A stretch of 64,000 nucleotides of DNA, from positions 115,018,989 to 115,082,988 of the forward strand of contig CM062815.1 of NCBI GenBank assembly GCA_031772625.1, read 5' to 3'. The notes beneath the pieces were generated by a model. The model did no database searches. It was not told the DNA's origin and worked only from the letters and a program-made list of their open reading frames with translations. The position numbers and the translations under genes are program-made. The stretch is from Pinus tabuliformis. Taxonomy: Eukaryota; Streptophyta; Pinopsida; Pinales; Pinaceae. Positions 1 to 11,848 of this stretch are shown one piece after another (positions within the stretch are counted from its first letter, which is position 1; each line of letters begins with the position of its first letter).

Positions 1-427
1 CAAATAGGCTTGTTGATCTGCTTTCGACCTTCTCTTCGAGATCTTTGAAACGAGGTCTTATGATAGCCAAACAAAGATTGTATGCCAAAGTTACGACCCC
101 AGGAAGTTGATGTACCAATTTACCAAAACGGGGTCCACAGTTTTGGCGCTTCATCTCCTAGGGTTAGGTTTTTAGATGTTTAGGGTTTTCCATTGTTTCT
201 CGATAATAAATAGGCCTTTGAGCCTCATTGTAACATAGTTTGGAGGCATGTAGCTGCCACATCTCTTCTCAGAGATAAGCTACCATTGCCCAAGCTAGTC
301 TTATTTCCATTCAGTTTGTAAGCATATTTCAGTATTTGATATTAAAGAAATGAAGTGTTATTTCTACTGCATCTTTGTATTTATGGTTATATTTGTAATT
401 TTTTGTGTTCCTGTTTAATATGGATTA
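1..427 (+). repeat. A1 5' LTR, 3' portion only
   Basis: This aligns with the 3' two thirds of the LTRs at 12573-13199, 43046-43664 and 47363-47981; about 195 bases lie before the window. It ends in GGATTA (GGATCA in the 43046 copy), which pairs with the TGATCC start of the family LTR. An AT-rich AATAAATAGG stretch near 203-214 could be a TATA-like or polyadenylation element. Confidence 0.9.
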
Positions 428-428
428 G

Positions 429-440
429 TGGTATCAGAGT
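429..440 (+). other. A1 primer-binding site (initiator tRNA-Met)
   Basis: TGGTATCAGAGT sits one base after the LTR end and matches the plant initiator-Met primer site TGGTATCAGAG. It is the best preserved of the four A-unit primer sites; the others read TGGTATAAAAG or TGGTATGAGAA. Confidence 0.85.
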
Positions 441-558
441 AGTCTGCTCTTTCTCTATTTTTCTTTGCATGTCCCCAATGAGGTTGGGATATAAGGAGTT
501 AGGGCTTGAATTGGTCGAACCTTTGCAAGACCAGCCTCGCAAACCCCAACGGCCTCCC

Positions 559-1916
559 ATGGCGGATAAAAAGAAAGATGAGAGGGTAGGATATCCTATC
601 AAAATCTTGCTCGAAGAAGCCCTCAAGCAACAAAGGAACGCGATGATGGACAACTTTGTCTAGATCCTTCAGCGACTACCCAAGGGCGACACATCTACTT
701 CTGGCAGCTACTCTGGGAGCACCACACCCTTTAAGGTAAAAGTTAACTTCGACATTCCCATATTTGAGGGTTAGATAGATGCAGACATTGTAGATAAATG
801 GTTAAATCTGCTAGAAGGATATTTTTCAGTTCATGATTTTTCCAGCCAGGAAAATATCACTTTTGCACTTCTCAAAGCAGCCCCCCACGTTAAGGACTGG
901 TGGGAAACCTACTGCGAGCAGAAGGATGAAAGTATAAAATCATTGTTTTCATCTGCACCCAATTGGAACTCATTCTGGGATGCCATCAAAGAGTAGTACA
1001 CCCTATCAGGAGCTATGAGGATAAATAAATAAAGTGGACAACGCTACGACAGGGAAGGGACCAAGATGTACCGGAGTTTACCAATGTTTTTCATACCCTT
1101 CGCATGAAGTTGGATATCAAGAATTCTGAGAACCATTTGGTTCTCAAGTACAACAACTACCTACGCAGGTACATCCAGGACGAGATGGAGTTCCTGAACA
1201 TTTCCTCGCTTGGCACGACATACCAATATGCCATCAAGATCGAGTAAAATTTTAAACAAAAGAAGCTAGAATTTGGATCTACGAATCTGAAGCAAGGGAA
1301 AGGTACTCCCAAACTGCAGAACAAAGGACAAAGCCAAGATGAGGCAGCCTAGGACAACCCACCAAAGCCACAAATAAAGAACAACACTGTGAAGCTAAAG
1401 AAGGACAGGTGAAAGTGGTGTGGGTTCCATAAGAGCTCCACTCACAACACAAGTGAGTGTCGAGCCAAGCAGTCACTGGTGGCCGAGCTAAAGGCTTTGG
1501 AATCAGATGCATGTTCTGACTTTGAGTTAGAACCCAACAAGGGGAATGACAAGGGGAAGAAGATTATCGATGCGGACCCCAACTCCATCGTTGCCACCAT
1601 GAAGATCCAAAAGGAGGAACCCAAAGATCCAGAGGAGGAGCGCCTCTTCCACTCCCAGATGTGGGTAAAGGGTTCCTTGCTACAGTTCATTGTTGACAGC
1701 GGGAGCCAAAAGAACCTCATTTCAGCAGAGGTTGTGAAGCGGCTAGACTTACCGACCACATCACATCTAAAACTGTACACCATCGGGTGGCTTCACCAAG
1801 GATGGGATCTTTGTGTGAGCCGGCAATTCCGCCTCCCATACAACATCAAGCCCTTCACAAATGAGGTATTATGTGACGTTTCTTCCCTTGATGTTTGTGA
1901 TGTATTATTAGGCTAA
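559..1916 (+). pseudogene. A1 gag and protease, broken
   Basis: The ATG at 559 opens a Gag beginning MADKKKDE, a start conserved in all four A units. Early in-frame stops lie at 661 and 772 (both CAG in a sister copy) and near 995. A shift of reading frame leads to an open stretch, 1479-1916. The Gag zinc knuckle of plant gypsy type (C-x2-H-x4-H-x4-C, core WCGFHKSS) is at 1419-1460, with a stop just upstream. The aspartic protease active site FIVDSGS is at 1686-1706. The region ends at a TAA (1914) where sister copies have CAA. Confidence 0.85.
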
Positions 1917-2037
1917 CCATACTTATGGAAGAGACATGTTGTGTATGAGTCAAGGCCTCGTGCTGTTATTATTACTTTTCGAAATAAGTTGTATAGGATA
2001 CCAGAGGTAGCACCACCTACCGCCTACCGCCATCTCT

Positions 2038-3535
2038 TTGGTTACTGTAAAACACTGCAGTAAGCTCATTTCCAAAACCGAGAATTTTTTTTTCCTAATG
2101 ATACACCCTCATGGAAAGAAGAAAACGGTGGCTACGACCTCTAGACAGGGCCCCTCCGCACGACAACAACAGATGGACAAGGCCGTGGAGGAGTACAAGG
2201 ACATCTTCACCTCCCCCATAGGGGTGCCTCTGCACTGTCAGGTCAAGCACTCCATCGATTTGACCCCATGTGCACCGCTACCCAATGGGCCAATCTATCA
2301 GTGTTTCGTTCTGGAGAATGACAAAATCAAGAGGCAGATTTAGGAGCTATTGCAGAAAGGTCACATTTAGCTGAGTTCATCGCCCAGTGGGAGCCCGATC
2401 GTGTTGGTACAGAAGAAGGATGGGACTTGGAGACTCTGTATTGACTAGCGGGTGCTGAACAAGATCATTGTCCGGAATAGGTACCTGATCCCATAGATTG
2501 ATTACCTTCTGGACCAACTGAAGGAGGAAAAATATTTCAGCAAGATCGACTTGAAGTCAGGATATCACCAGGTACCAATCGAACCCTCCGATGTGTGGAA
2601 GACTACCTTCAAACCCAAGGAGGGCCTTTCCAAATGGTTGGTTATGCCTTTCGGGTTGACGAATTCTCTTGCAACCTTCATGAGGGTGATGGATGACATC
2701 TTGCGGCCATTCACCAACTCATTTGTAGTGGTATACTTGGATGACATCCTGATCTTTAGCTAGAGTTAGGAAAAGAACCTCCACCACATCCGATAGGTTC
2801 TCCAAACACTGCGACAACACAAGTTATGTGCCAATTTTGAGAAATTCACTTTTGGCATGACCCAGGTTCAGTATCTGGGATACATTATTGATGAATGGGG
2901 GGTGCATGTGGATCCAACCAAGATCCAAGTCATCTGGGATTGGCCATCTCTAGCCACTTTGACAGAGCTCCGCAACTTTCTGGGTCTTGCCAATTTCTAC
3001 TGCAGGTTCATGTTGGCATTCTCTCATATCACTTGGCCCTTGAGTCAAGTCACCAAGGGAGGAGCGAAATAAAAATTCTTTTGGTCTGAATCTCAATAGA
3101 AGGCATTCACAGAGTTGAAACATCGCCTCTACTCTGCACTAGTGTTCACATTACCAGACTTGCAACAGCCATTTGAGATCGAGACAGATGCCTCTGACTA
3201 TGTTATTGGGGAAATCCTTACTCAACAGGGGCATCCAGTGACATATCACAGTGAGATAATTTAAGACATAGTCTAGAAGTATCCCACTTATGACAAAGAA
3301 ATGTATTCCATTGTGCAGGCTTGCCGACAATGGAAGCATCACATTTTGGGGAAGGAAATGGTCATCCACACAGACCACCAGCCCCTGCAGTTCATACAGA
3401 CGCAAGGGAAGTTGCAGAATGATCACCATTAGAAGTGGTCCACATACTTGCAACAACTCCATTTCAATATCAAGTATAAGAAGAGTAGCACCAATAATGT
3501 TGTATATTGCCTCAGCTGACCACTGATCACAGTGT
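2038..3535 (+). pseudogene. A1 reverse transcriptase and RNase H, broken
   Basis: A spacer/RT N-terminus (2038-2343, with HSIDLTP near 2250) leads into an RT of Ty3/gypsy type. Visible motifs are [13 protein letters not shown] (about 2407), [14 protein letters not shown] (about 2535), MPFGLTN (2645) and the catalytic YLDD (2734-2745). The RT connection follows at 2857-3072 and RNase H at about 3100-3530, with the TDAS motif near 3187 and HTDHQPLQF near 3370. Stops interrupt RT at 2341, 2368, 2444, 2494 and after 2760, mostly TAG where A4 has CAG or TAT. A +/-1 shift follows RNase H. Confidence 0.85.
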
Positions 3536-4518
3536 TAACCACTTGCTCAACTCTTGTGGGCATGAGACTTCTGATTGGCCAATTCTCTACAAAAGCGACC
3601 CAGAATTTGGCCACACCTACCATATGCTCTTGGAGGGTCAGCAAGTTCCAGATTTTCACCTCCAGGATGCCCTATTATGCCACTTGCGACACCTTTGTGG
3701 TCCTTCAAGAGAGCGTGCCAAGATGATTTGAGAAGCACACTACAGTCCGGCCGTTGGGCATTTCGGGGTTGAGAAAACAGTGGCACTACTGCAAAAGTAT
3801 TTCTATTGGCCGAATCTTCAACAGGATTTCAGGAAGTACATTAGATCATGCACCACCTGCGCCATTGCCAAACCGACCATCAAGAAGCAAGGTCTGTATA
3901 CTCCGCTACCTACCCCTAGTCGACCTTGGGAATCCATCTCTATGGATTACATGCCGGGTATTCCTTCTACTAAGCATGGCAACGACTGTGTTTTTGTAGT
4001 CGTCGACAGATTCTCGAAGATGGCTATTATGGTGGCCTACAAGAAGAATATCACAGCAGAAGCCACTCCTAAAATCTTCTTTGCATGAGTGTGGGTACAC
4101 TTTGGGATCCCACAATCTATCATCTCAGATCGGGACAGCATGTTCCTCAATACATTTTGGTCCAGTCTCTGGTCAATGTTAGACACCAAACTCACCAAGT
4201 CCACAGCTTTCCATACCCAAAATGATGGCCAGACAGAGGTCGTCAACAGGATGATCATACACATTCTGTGCATGTACAACTCAAAGCATCCACGCACATG
4301 GGATGAGAGCCTCCCCTATGTCCAGCATAGCTATAACCGGGCTCTCCACAGTTCGACTGGCTACAACCCTTTTCAGGTGGGCTTGGGATTCTAGACACTA
4401 TGTCCCATTGATGTGGCCATGCCATTTATAGCTACTCATGTAGATTCAGCTCATGTCCAGTCCGCAACCAATAAGGAAAACAACTTCATTGAGCACATCC
4501 AACATATCCGCCAGTAGG
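3536..4518 (+). pseudogene. A1 integrase, N-terminal and catalytic part, split by element C
   Basis: The HHCC zinc-binding region lies at about 3760-3870 (FYWPNLQQD, then CTTCAIAK). The catalytic core, 3906-4394, shows MDYMPG (first Asp), IISDRDS (second Asp) and NDGQTEVVNR (Glu). A TGA at 4086 and the stop after GLGF (4394) break the frame. Element C inserts at 4518/4519, directly after GTAGG, and the C-terminal part resumes at 12039. Without C, the protein would run into the GPY/F domain. Confidence 0.85.
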
Positions 4519-5407
4519 TGATCCAAAAATGGATCGTAGATAAACCTCTAAGTCTAAAATACTTCATGCAAGAGGTGAAAAGTGCCAAATGGCACAAAAC
4601 CTTTGTAAATCAGAGGAAAATGAAAGTCGCAGGCTACTCTCAGACATAGTCTCATTGCAGGGATCCCTCCATTCTGAATCCAATGCAACTTGAATGGGCA
4701 AAAACAGATTTTAGATGGGAAAGCTATCATAAAATAAAGTTGTCCTTTTTCAAAGGAAAAAGAGGAAAAAATCCCTTGAAATATAGGTCTAAAAACCCTC
4801 TAAGTCTTCCTAATCTCCCAAAAGGGCAAACAAGTGCAAAAGGAGGAGTCATGGACTCATCGGATAACACTATCAAAGGCTTAAAACCATGAGAAAACAA
4901 CGAAATGAGGCATATCGGGAGGCTAGCACAATGAATGCAGAGGGGCCGTTGGATCTGGCCGATCAACGGTCCAGATTTGATTGGCATATCGCATCAGCTG
5001 TGATCGGCGGGTCGGAGCAGAGGCATGGCACGATGGACTAGGGCAATGCAATGGAGAGATCGCCGAAATTAGCGGATCACCATCGGCAAACACAATGGAG
5101 CGACCATGTTATATATATGTGTGTGTGTGTGTGTGTGCGTGCGATAGTCTGACTGCGATCACCGATATCAGTAGATCAGTGTCGTCGATACCAAAGGGGA
5201 AGCCAAAGGGCCATTGCGACTAGCGATGCGATATGGCTGGACCTAATAGGGTTTCGGAATGCAAATATATATATATATATATATATATTTGAAATCCGCT
5301 AAATGTGATTTTTAATGTATTTCACCTGTTTCGTTTATTAAACGAAAAACAAAGGGGCAGGCCAATTACGATTGCGCTAAGCGATCCCCAAGCAGACTCG
5401 ATAAGGA

Positions 5408-5414
5408 TATAAAG
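5408..5414 (+). promoter_or_regulatory. Possible TATA box in element C LTR
   Basis: TATAAAG in the context GGATATAAAG, conserved in the 3' LTR at 10857-10863. Position within the LTR is plausible for a U3 promoter, but no transcript evidence is available. Confidence 0.3.
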
Positions 5415-5939
5415 TGGGATTATAAAACTTTGAAGTCCAAAACTGTGTGTTCTGTGGATTTTCCCATGTTTGGCAGCGTTTCTCTATGTAAACAGAAAGT
5501 GACAGCTCAGAGGAAGTTTAAGCGTCGATTGCCCTGTCCGTTACCAAATAGGTGGCATCCATCCCAGGAAGCGTTTAGCAATGATTGCTAACGCTCAGAG
5601 GAGGAAAATGAAGGGATAGTGGCTTGAAGATAGAGAGCCTAAGAGGGGAGATAAACAGGCAGCGCAATTTGGATTAAAGGCCACAGAATGGCAGAAAACA
5701 AGGGCTGCTGGGTTGTAGAACGATGGCCAAATTATGTTTGTTGCTGAGTTAATGTTGGTGGTGGAGCTGTTGTTGAAGACTGTCTGTTGCTGAAAGCCAA
5801 GCCAAGGCAGCCAGCCAAGGCAAAAGGAGCAGTGCAAAAGCCTAAGGAGGCAGCGGAGAAGAAAAAGGAGCAGTTGAGGGAGCCTTTGGGGTCACTTGAA
5901 GTTCAAGTGAAAAGCCAGAGAGCGTGAAGGTTGCAGAAG

Positions 5940-6112
5940 GTAGAAAGGAGCCAGAGTAGGAGAGCCAAAGAGCTAAGAGCCCGAGCCAAAGAGCCAAGAG
6001 TCAGAGTCAAGAGCCAGAACCAGAGCCAAAGAGCCAGAGTCAGAGCCAGAACTGAGAGCCAAAGAGCCAGAGCCAAGATCCAAGAGCCAAAGTCAGAGCT
6101 TCAAGAGCCAAG
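5940..6112 (+). repeat. AGAGCC-type minisatellite, first copy
   Basis: An irregular array of GAGCCA, AGAGCC and GAGCCAAA words. The same block recurs at about 6970-7140 and 11380-11560. It lacks stop codons in more than one frame, so it produces apparent basic or acidic ORFs that differ between copies and are unlikely to be genes. Confidence 0.75.
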
Positions 6113-7369
6113 GGATAAAAAGGTGTTTGAACCCACTGTTTATGTGTAGAATAGCAGGAGTTGAGCCAAAAAGCTTATAAAAAGAATTACACCATAATCA
6201 CAGAGAGCCAAGTCAAATTGACAAGAGCTCACGGAGATGTAGCCCAAGAGTTGTGGGTGAACTCCAAATTAATATTGCTGTCTCTGTGTGTGTTTTATTG
6301 TTGAATTATCTCTGCTGCTTTATTTACTGTTATATGCATATATATATATATATATATAGATATAGATAGATAGATATGTATTAGTTTTAGCACATTAATT
6401 TACAGCACATAACCAGTTCAAACAAATACAAGCACACACCCATATTTGCAAGCATTTCTTAATTCCGCACTAGTTAATCAATGAGACTTGGGAAAATTTC
6501 AAGCTTTGGAAGTGGGAGAGGTTCTTGTAAGCTAGAAAAGAAACCTAAGTGTCGATTGCCCTGTCCGTTACCAAATAGGTGGCATCCATCCCAAGAAGCG
6601 TTTAACAATGATTGCTAATGCTCAGAGGAGGAAAATGAAGGGACAATGGCTTGAAGATAGAGAGCACGAGAGGGGAGATAAACAGGCAGTGCGATTTGGC
6701 TTAAAGGCCATAGAACGACAAAAAACAGGGGCTGCTGGGTTGTAGAATAGTGGCTAAATTATGTTTACTGCTAAGTTAATGTTGGTGGTCGAGCTGTTGT
6801 TGAAGATTGCCTGTTGCTGAAAGCCAAGCCAAGGTAGCTAGCCAAGGCAAAAGGAGCAGCGCAGAAGCCCAAGGAGGCAGCGCAGAAGAAAAAGGAGCAG
6901 CTGAGGGAGCCTTTGGGGTCACTTGAAGTTCAAGTGAAAAGCCAGAGAGCGTGAAGGTTGTAGAAGGCAGAAAGGAGCCAGAGCAAGAGAGCTAAAGAGC
7001 TAAGATCCTGAGCCAAAGAGCCAAGAGTCAGAGCCAAGAGCCAGAACCAGAGCCAAAGAGCCAGAGTCAGAGCCAAGAGCTAGAACCAAGAGCTAAAGAG
7101 CCAGAGCCAAGAGCCAAGAGCCAAAAACCAGAGCTTCAATAGACAAGGGATAAAAAGGTGTTTGAACCCACTGTTTATGTGTAGAATAGCAAGAGTTGAG
7201 CCAAAGAGCTTGTAAAAGGAATTACACCATAATCCCAGAGATCCAAGTCAAATTGACAAGAGCTAACGGAGACGTAGCCCAAGAGTTGTGGGTGAAATCT
7301 AAATTAATATTGTTGTCTCTGTGTGTGTTTTATTGTTGAATTATCTCTGCTGCTTTATTTACTGTTATA

Positions 7370-7371
<2 letters not shown>

Positions 7372-7460
<89 letters not shown>
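7372..7460 (+). repeat. AT dinucleotide microsatellite in C 5' LTR
   Basis: About 44 uninterrupted AT units. Matching sites are far shorter in the first duplicated unit (6336-6358) and intermediate in the 3' LTR (11779-11836). A separate AT run in the LTR is 26 bp at 5263-5288 and about 66 bp at 10676-10741. Confidence 0.95.
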
Positions 7461-7464
<4 letters not shown>

Positions 7465-7643
7465 CACATTAATTTACAGCACATGATCAGTTTAAACAAA
7501 TACAAGCATACACCCATATTTGCAATCATTTCTTAATTCTGCACTGGTTAATCAATGATATTTGGGAAAATTTCAAGCTTTGGAAGTGGGAGAGGTTCTT
7601 GTAAGCTAGACAAGAAACCTAAGGGCCCCATTTTAAGATCAGG

Positions 7644-7655
7644 TGGTATCGGAGC
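7644..7655 (+). other. Element C primer-binding site (initiator tRNA-Met)
   Basis: TGGTATCGGAGC, two bases after the LTR end, matches the initiator-Met primer site TGGTATCAGAGC with one change. Confidence 0.75.
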
Positions 7656-7978
7656 TTAAGATTGATTAACCACACCTTCAAGGAAGGATATCATAATGCT
7701 TGATTGACAAAGCAAAGGTTGCTTGTCTGAAAGGTGTTTGAACAGCAAGAGGCTGATTGTGTTCTTGTTTGCAGACTAACTATTTGCTGAGTTTGCAGAG
7801 GTGAAGGGAAAGCTATTGATAGCTCAGTCTAGGAAGGACAAGAAGGAGAAGGGTTGAAGGCATTCTTCTATCCCAAAGGACCTCAAGGCAATCTTTGGAG
7901 CACAAGAGGTTTGTTGCAAAAGGTTGCTGAATAAGCTCTTTATTTATCTTGTTTAAGTTCTTTTTGTTCATTAACATA

Positions 7979-9001
7979 ATGACAACTTCTACAAGTGGGT
8001 CCTCAAATTCTGTGTTCTTCACAAGATTCCTTGATGAAGACATGAAGCAAGAATTGTCCACCATGATGGATATGGTGAGATAAATGTATGAGGATGGAAG
8101 GAAGAGCAGCATGCTTAGAAAGCAACTGAATTCCATGAAGGAAGAGAAGCAGTTGCTTGCTGACAAATTGTAGGAAATGGAGAGGCAACTTCATATTGCA
8201 AATATGAACCTGAAGAGGATGCATGAGTTGGAAACACAACTCTTTGTTGCCAAAGAAACCTTAGTCAAGTATCAGCTTGAAGAAGAGCTAAGCCATTCCA
8301 ATTTGTCTTCAAATTCCTTTGAGAATTCTTGTTTTGGTTCTTTTGAGAAACATATTAAAGGCATAGGTTCCAAGCTAGTGTCCAAGATGGGCTATGAAGG
8401 AAAGGGCTTGGGAAAGCATGCACAAGGTATTGTTGAACCAATAATGGATGAGGAAAGGCCTAGATATTTGGGTCTTGGCTATGGACAGTCTTATGGAAAG
8501 AGTTCCAAAGCTGCCATGAAAGCCATTGAAATAGTCCCAAGAAGGAGTTTCATTTCATGTCCTCTACCTCAAAAGTGTGAAGGTTGTATCCAAGAGGAAT
8601 ACAATAGCTTGAAACATCAATTGCAGGATGCAGGTGTTCAGAAGCACATACTTGAACTAGAGAGTTGGGGAGACTCTAACAGCCTTGAAGATTTTGATGG
8701 TGTTCCAAAGGGAGCAACTTCTTCATTTGCTTCACCTCCTCATGAAGGCAAGAAAGGTGAAAGAGGTAGGTATAAATCTAGTTCTAATTATATTCCTTTT
8801 GATTTTGCAAAGCATGATAAATTTCCACATAAGTATGGGGAAAGAGTTGCATGTTCCTTTTGTGGTTTGGATAACCATGATGTTTCTAGATGTTGGAAGA
8901 GAATGGCCGCATACAGGAAGAAAAAGAAGGAAAAGAAGAAAGAAGCCAAAGGTCCCATGGACAAGCAAGAGGATGCACATGTAATGCACTTACTGCCATA
9001 A
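7979..9001 (+). pseudogene. Element C ORF: coiled-coil, G-patch and CCHC zinc-knuckle protein
   Basis: An ATG at 7979 opens a 340-codon frame interrupted only by TAA (8081) and TAG (8171); downstream, 274 codons are open from 8177. Residue 1 is taken as the first ATG. The N-terminal ~120 residues are Glu/Lys/Leu/Met-rich and look coiled-coil. Residues ~128-169 match the G-patch pattern ([18 protein letters not shown], then LGLGYG). Residues 292-305 form a perfect C-x2-C-x4-H-x4-C knuckle ([14 protein letters not shown]), followed by a Lys-rich stretch (about 247-258) and MHLLP. A knuckle plus RNA-binding-type G-patch suggests a Gag-like protein that binds element RNA; this is inference. No protease, RT or integrase motif is present. 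Both stops look like C-to-T changes from CAA and CAG. Confidence 0.75.
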
Positions 9002-9926
9002 GCAAGGACATCTTGCTGCAAAATGTTGGACACTGAATCCAACAATGATTCCACCAAAGCTGAAGAAAGTGGAAAGAGAAGATGGCAGAAATGGAAGTGA
9101 AGATTCCATGAATGATGTGTCTTAAAATGATTCACATGATGATGTTGATGTGCAGGCAAAGGTAGTACCTTTGAAAGGGATTGGTAAGGAACGATTAGAG
9201 TTCTTATCCGATTAAGATTGCATGTCTATTGATGCGTCTATATTATATTTCATTTCAGCTTCAAAGGTACAGTGTGCTTAAGTGAAAGTTGAGGGATGAA
9301 ATGCATGCATTGCATGTGATGCCATGTTGACTTGAAAGAAGTTAACTTGGTCTCCAAATGGAGATAATGATGAAAGTTTCATCTTTTTGAAAAAGAGTCC
9401 TAATGGTCTTTTTCTACATGCTTGACTTGAAGGGTCATTTGTTTAAAGGCATGTTTTGTGGGCTTGTTATCTAGTCCATCATTTGTATGCAGATATAAGA
9501 CATGGAGGTGTTCACAAGTTGTGAAAATCTATTTCTTTTGTTGAAGCATGAGTTAGTCCATCTAGTTGTTGTCTGTATGCCTGTTGATGTTGGCAGCTTG
9601 TAAAACAGGTACAAATGAAAGTTTTGTGGAGCATATGTACTTCACATTTGTTGAGCCACCTTGGATCAATGATCAAGGCAAAGAAGCTCAAACTACCTTC
9701 TATGACCATTTCAGTAGAAGTTCTGCAGAAAGGCAAGGAGGAAGATAGTTCTTCTCAGGAAGACTAGCCCATCCAGAGAACGGAAGTGGTCAGAAACTTT
9801 GGTTCAGAGACAGTATGCAGAGGCAAGTGTAGGGAGGCTGAAAGAAGAGGGTGAGTCACTCTCATTTACTGTTCAGATCAGTTTATCTATCTTTTGGATA
9901 CCAAAAGATCTTTTAGTGGGAAAGCG
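9002..9926 (+). other. Element C 3' internal non-coding region
   Basis: No convincing gene: the longest frame is about 60 codons (9566-9748) with no recognised motif. The region ends in the purine-rich AGTGGGAAAGCG directly before the 3' LTR, the probable polypurine tract. Confidence 0.6.
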
Positions 9927-10519
9927 TGATCCAAAAATGCATCCTGGATAAACCTCTAAGTCTAAAAGACTTCATGCAAGAGGTGAAAAGTGCCAAATGG
10001 CACAAATCCTTTGTAAATCAGAGGAAAAATGAAAGTCACAGGATGCTATCAGACATAGTCTCATTGCAGGGATCCCTCTATTCTGAATCCAACGCAACTT
10101 GAATGGGCGAAAACGGATTTCAGATGGGAAAGCTATCATAAAATGAAGCTACCCTTTTTCAAAGGAAAAGGAGGCAAAAATCCCTTGAAATATGGGTCTA
10201 GAAACCCTCTAAGTCTTCCTAATCTCCCAAAAGGGAAAAACAAGTGCAAAAGGAGGAGTCATGGACTCATTGGATAACACTATTGGAGGCTTAAAACCAT
10301 GAGAAAACAACGAAATGAGGCATATCAGGAGGCTAAAACAATGAATGCATAGGGGCTGTTGGATCTGGCCAATCAACGGTCCAGATCTGATCGGCATATC
10401 GCATCGGTGATGATCAGCGAGTCAGAGCAGAGGCATGGTGCGATGGACTGGGGCGATGCAATGGAACGATCACCAAAATTGGCGTATCGCCATTGGCGAA
10501 CATAATGGAGCAGCCATGT

Positions 10520-10555
<36 letters not shown>

Positions 10556-10673
10556 ATAGTTTGACTGCGATCACTGATATCGGCGGATCGGCATCGGCGA
10601 TATCAAAGGGGAAGCCAAAGGGCCGTTGTGACTAGCGATGCGATATAGTCGGACCCGATAGGGTTCTGGATAG

Positions 10674-10744
<71 letters not shown>

Positions 10745-11777
10745 CCGCTAAATGCGATTTTTAATGTATTTCACCTGTTTCATTTATTAAACGAAAAACA
10801 AAGGGGCAGGCCAATTGCGATTGCGATAAGCGATCCCCAAGCGGACCCGATAAGGATATAAAGCGGGATTATAAAACTTTGAAGTCTGAAACTGTGTTCT
10901 GCGGATTTTCCCGTGTTTGGCAGCGTTTCTTTGTGTAAACAAAAAATGACTGCTCAGAGGAATTTTAAGCGCTGATTGCCCTGTCTGTTACCAAATAGAT
11001 GGAATCCATCCCAGGAAGCGTTTAGCAATGATTGCTAATGCTCAGAGGAGAAAAATGAAGGGATAGCGACTTGAAGACAGAGAGCCCGAGAGGGGAGATA
11101 AGCGTGATTTGGCTTAAAGGCCATAGAACGACAGAAAACAGGGGCTACTGGGTTGTAGAACAGTGGCCAAATTATGTTTGCTGTTGAGTTAATGTTGGTG
11201 GCCAAGCTGTTTTTGAAGACTGTCTGTTGCTGAAAGCCAAGCCAAGGTAGCCAGCCAAGGTAAAAGGAGCAGTTCAAAAGCCCAAGGAGGCAACGCAGAA
11301 GAAAAAGGAGCAGCTAAGGGAGCCTTTGGGGTCACTTGAAGTTCAAGTGAAAAGCCAGAGAGCGTGAAGGTTGCAGAAGGCAGAAAGGAGCCAGAGCAGG
11401 AGAGCCAAAGAGCTAAGAGCCCAAGCCAAAGAGCCCAGAGTCAGAGCCAAGAGCCAGAACCAGAGCTAAAGAGCCAGAGTCAGAGCCAAGAGCCAGAACC
11501 GAGAGCCAAAGAGCCAGAGCCAAGAGCCAAGAGCCAAAAGCCAGAGCTTCAAGAGTCAAGGGATAAAAAGGTGTCTGAACCCATTGTTTATGTGTAGAAT
11601 AGCAGGAGTTGAGCCAAAGAGCTTGTAAAAATAATTACACCATAATCCCAGAGAGCCAAGTCAAATTGACAATAGCTCATGGAGACGTAGCCCAAGAGTT
11701 GTGGGTGAACTCAAAATTAATATTGCTGTCTTTGTGTGTGTTTTATTACTGAATTATCTCTGCTGCTTTATTTACTG

Positions 11778-11848
<71 letters not shown>

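Larger units (their letters stand above)
5521..7622 (+). repeat. Direct tandem duplication inside the C 5' LTR
   Basis: Unit 1 is about 5521-6547 and unit 2 about 6548-7622, offset 1,027 bases. Both start at AG(C/T)GTCGATTGCCCTG and end near GAAACCTAAG. The junction shares TAAG, so slippage or unequal exchange at a short match is plausible. Unit 2 is longer because its AT run has expanded to about 89 bases. Confidence 0.88.
4519..7641 (+). repeat. Element C 5' LTR (3,123 bp) with internal tandem duplication
   Basis: It matches the 3' LTR at 9927-12033 from TGATCCAAAAATG to the TTTAAGATCA end. The segment 5521-6547 is repeated at 6548-7622, so a block present once in the 3' LTR is here twice. 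It carries a TG microsatellite (about 5117-5137), AT microsatellites (5263-5288, 6336-6358, 7372-7460) and two AGAGCC-rich minisatellite blocks (about 5940-6112 and 6970-7140). Confidence 0.9.

Noticed and set aside
355-663. 102-codon frame starting in the A1 LTR
   Set aside because: The true Gag start is the ATG at 559 conserved in all four units; the upstream part is LTR and leader.
5940-7140. CRISPR-like repeat array
   Set aside because: Repeats are 6-12 bp, contiguous and degenerate, with no spacer pattern, in a plant LTR.
7321-7536. 71-codon frame rich in Tyr-Ile
   Set aside because: It is the translation of the AT microsatellite and has no protein character.
5521-7622. Interpretation of the extra 1 kb in C 5' LTR as a second nested element
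   Set aside because: The two units are homologous to each other and to the single 3' LTR block; no target duplication or TG/CA ends flank the extra unit.
11364-11597. Charged repeat ORF (Lys/Ser/Gln/Glu/Pro) in the C 3' LTR, and 5931-6149 in the 5' LTR
   Set aside because: Both arise from AGAGCC repeats lacking stops; the two copies are open in different frames, so no protein is conserved.
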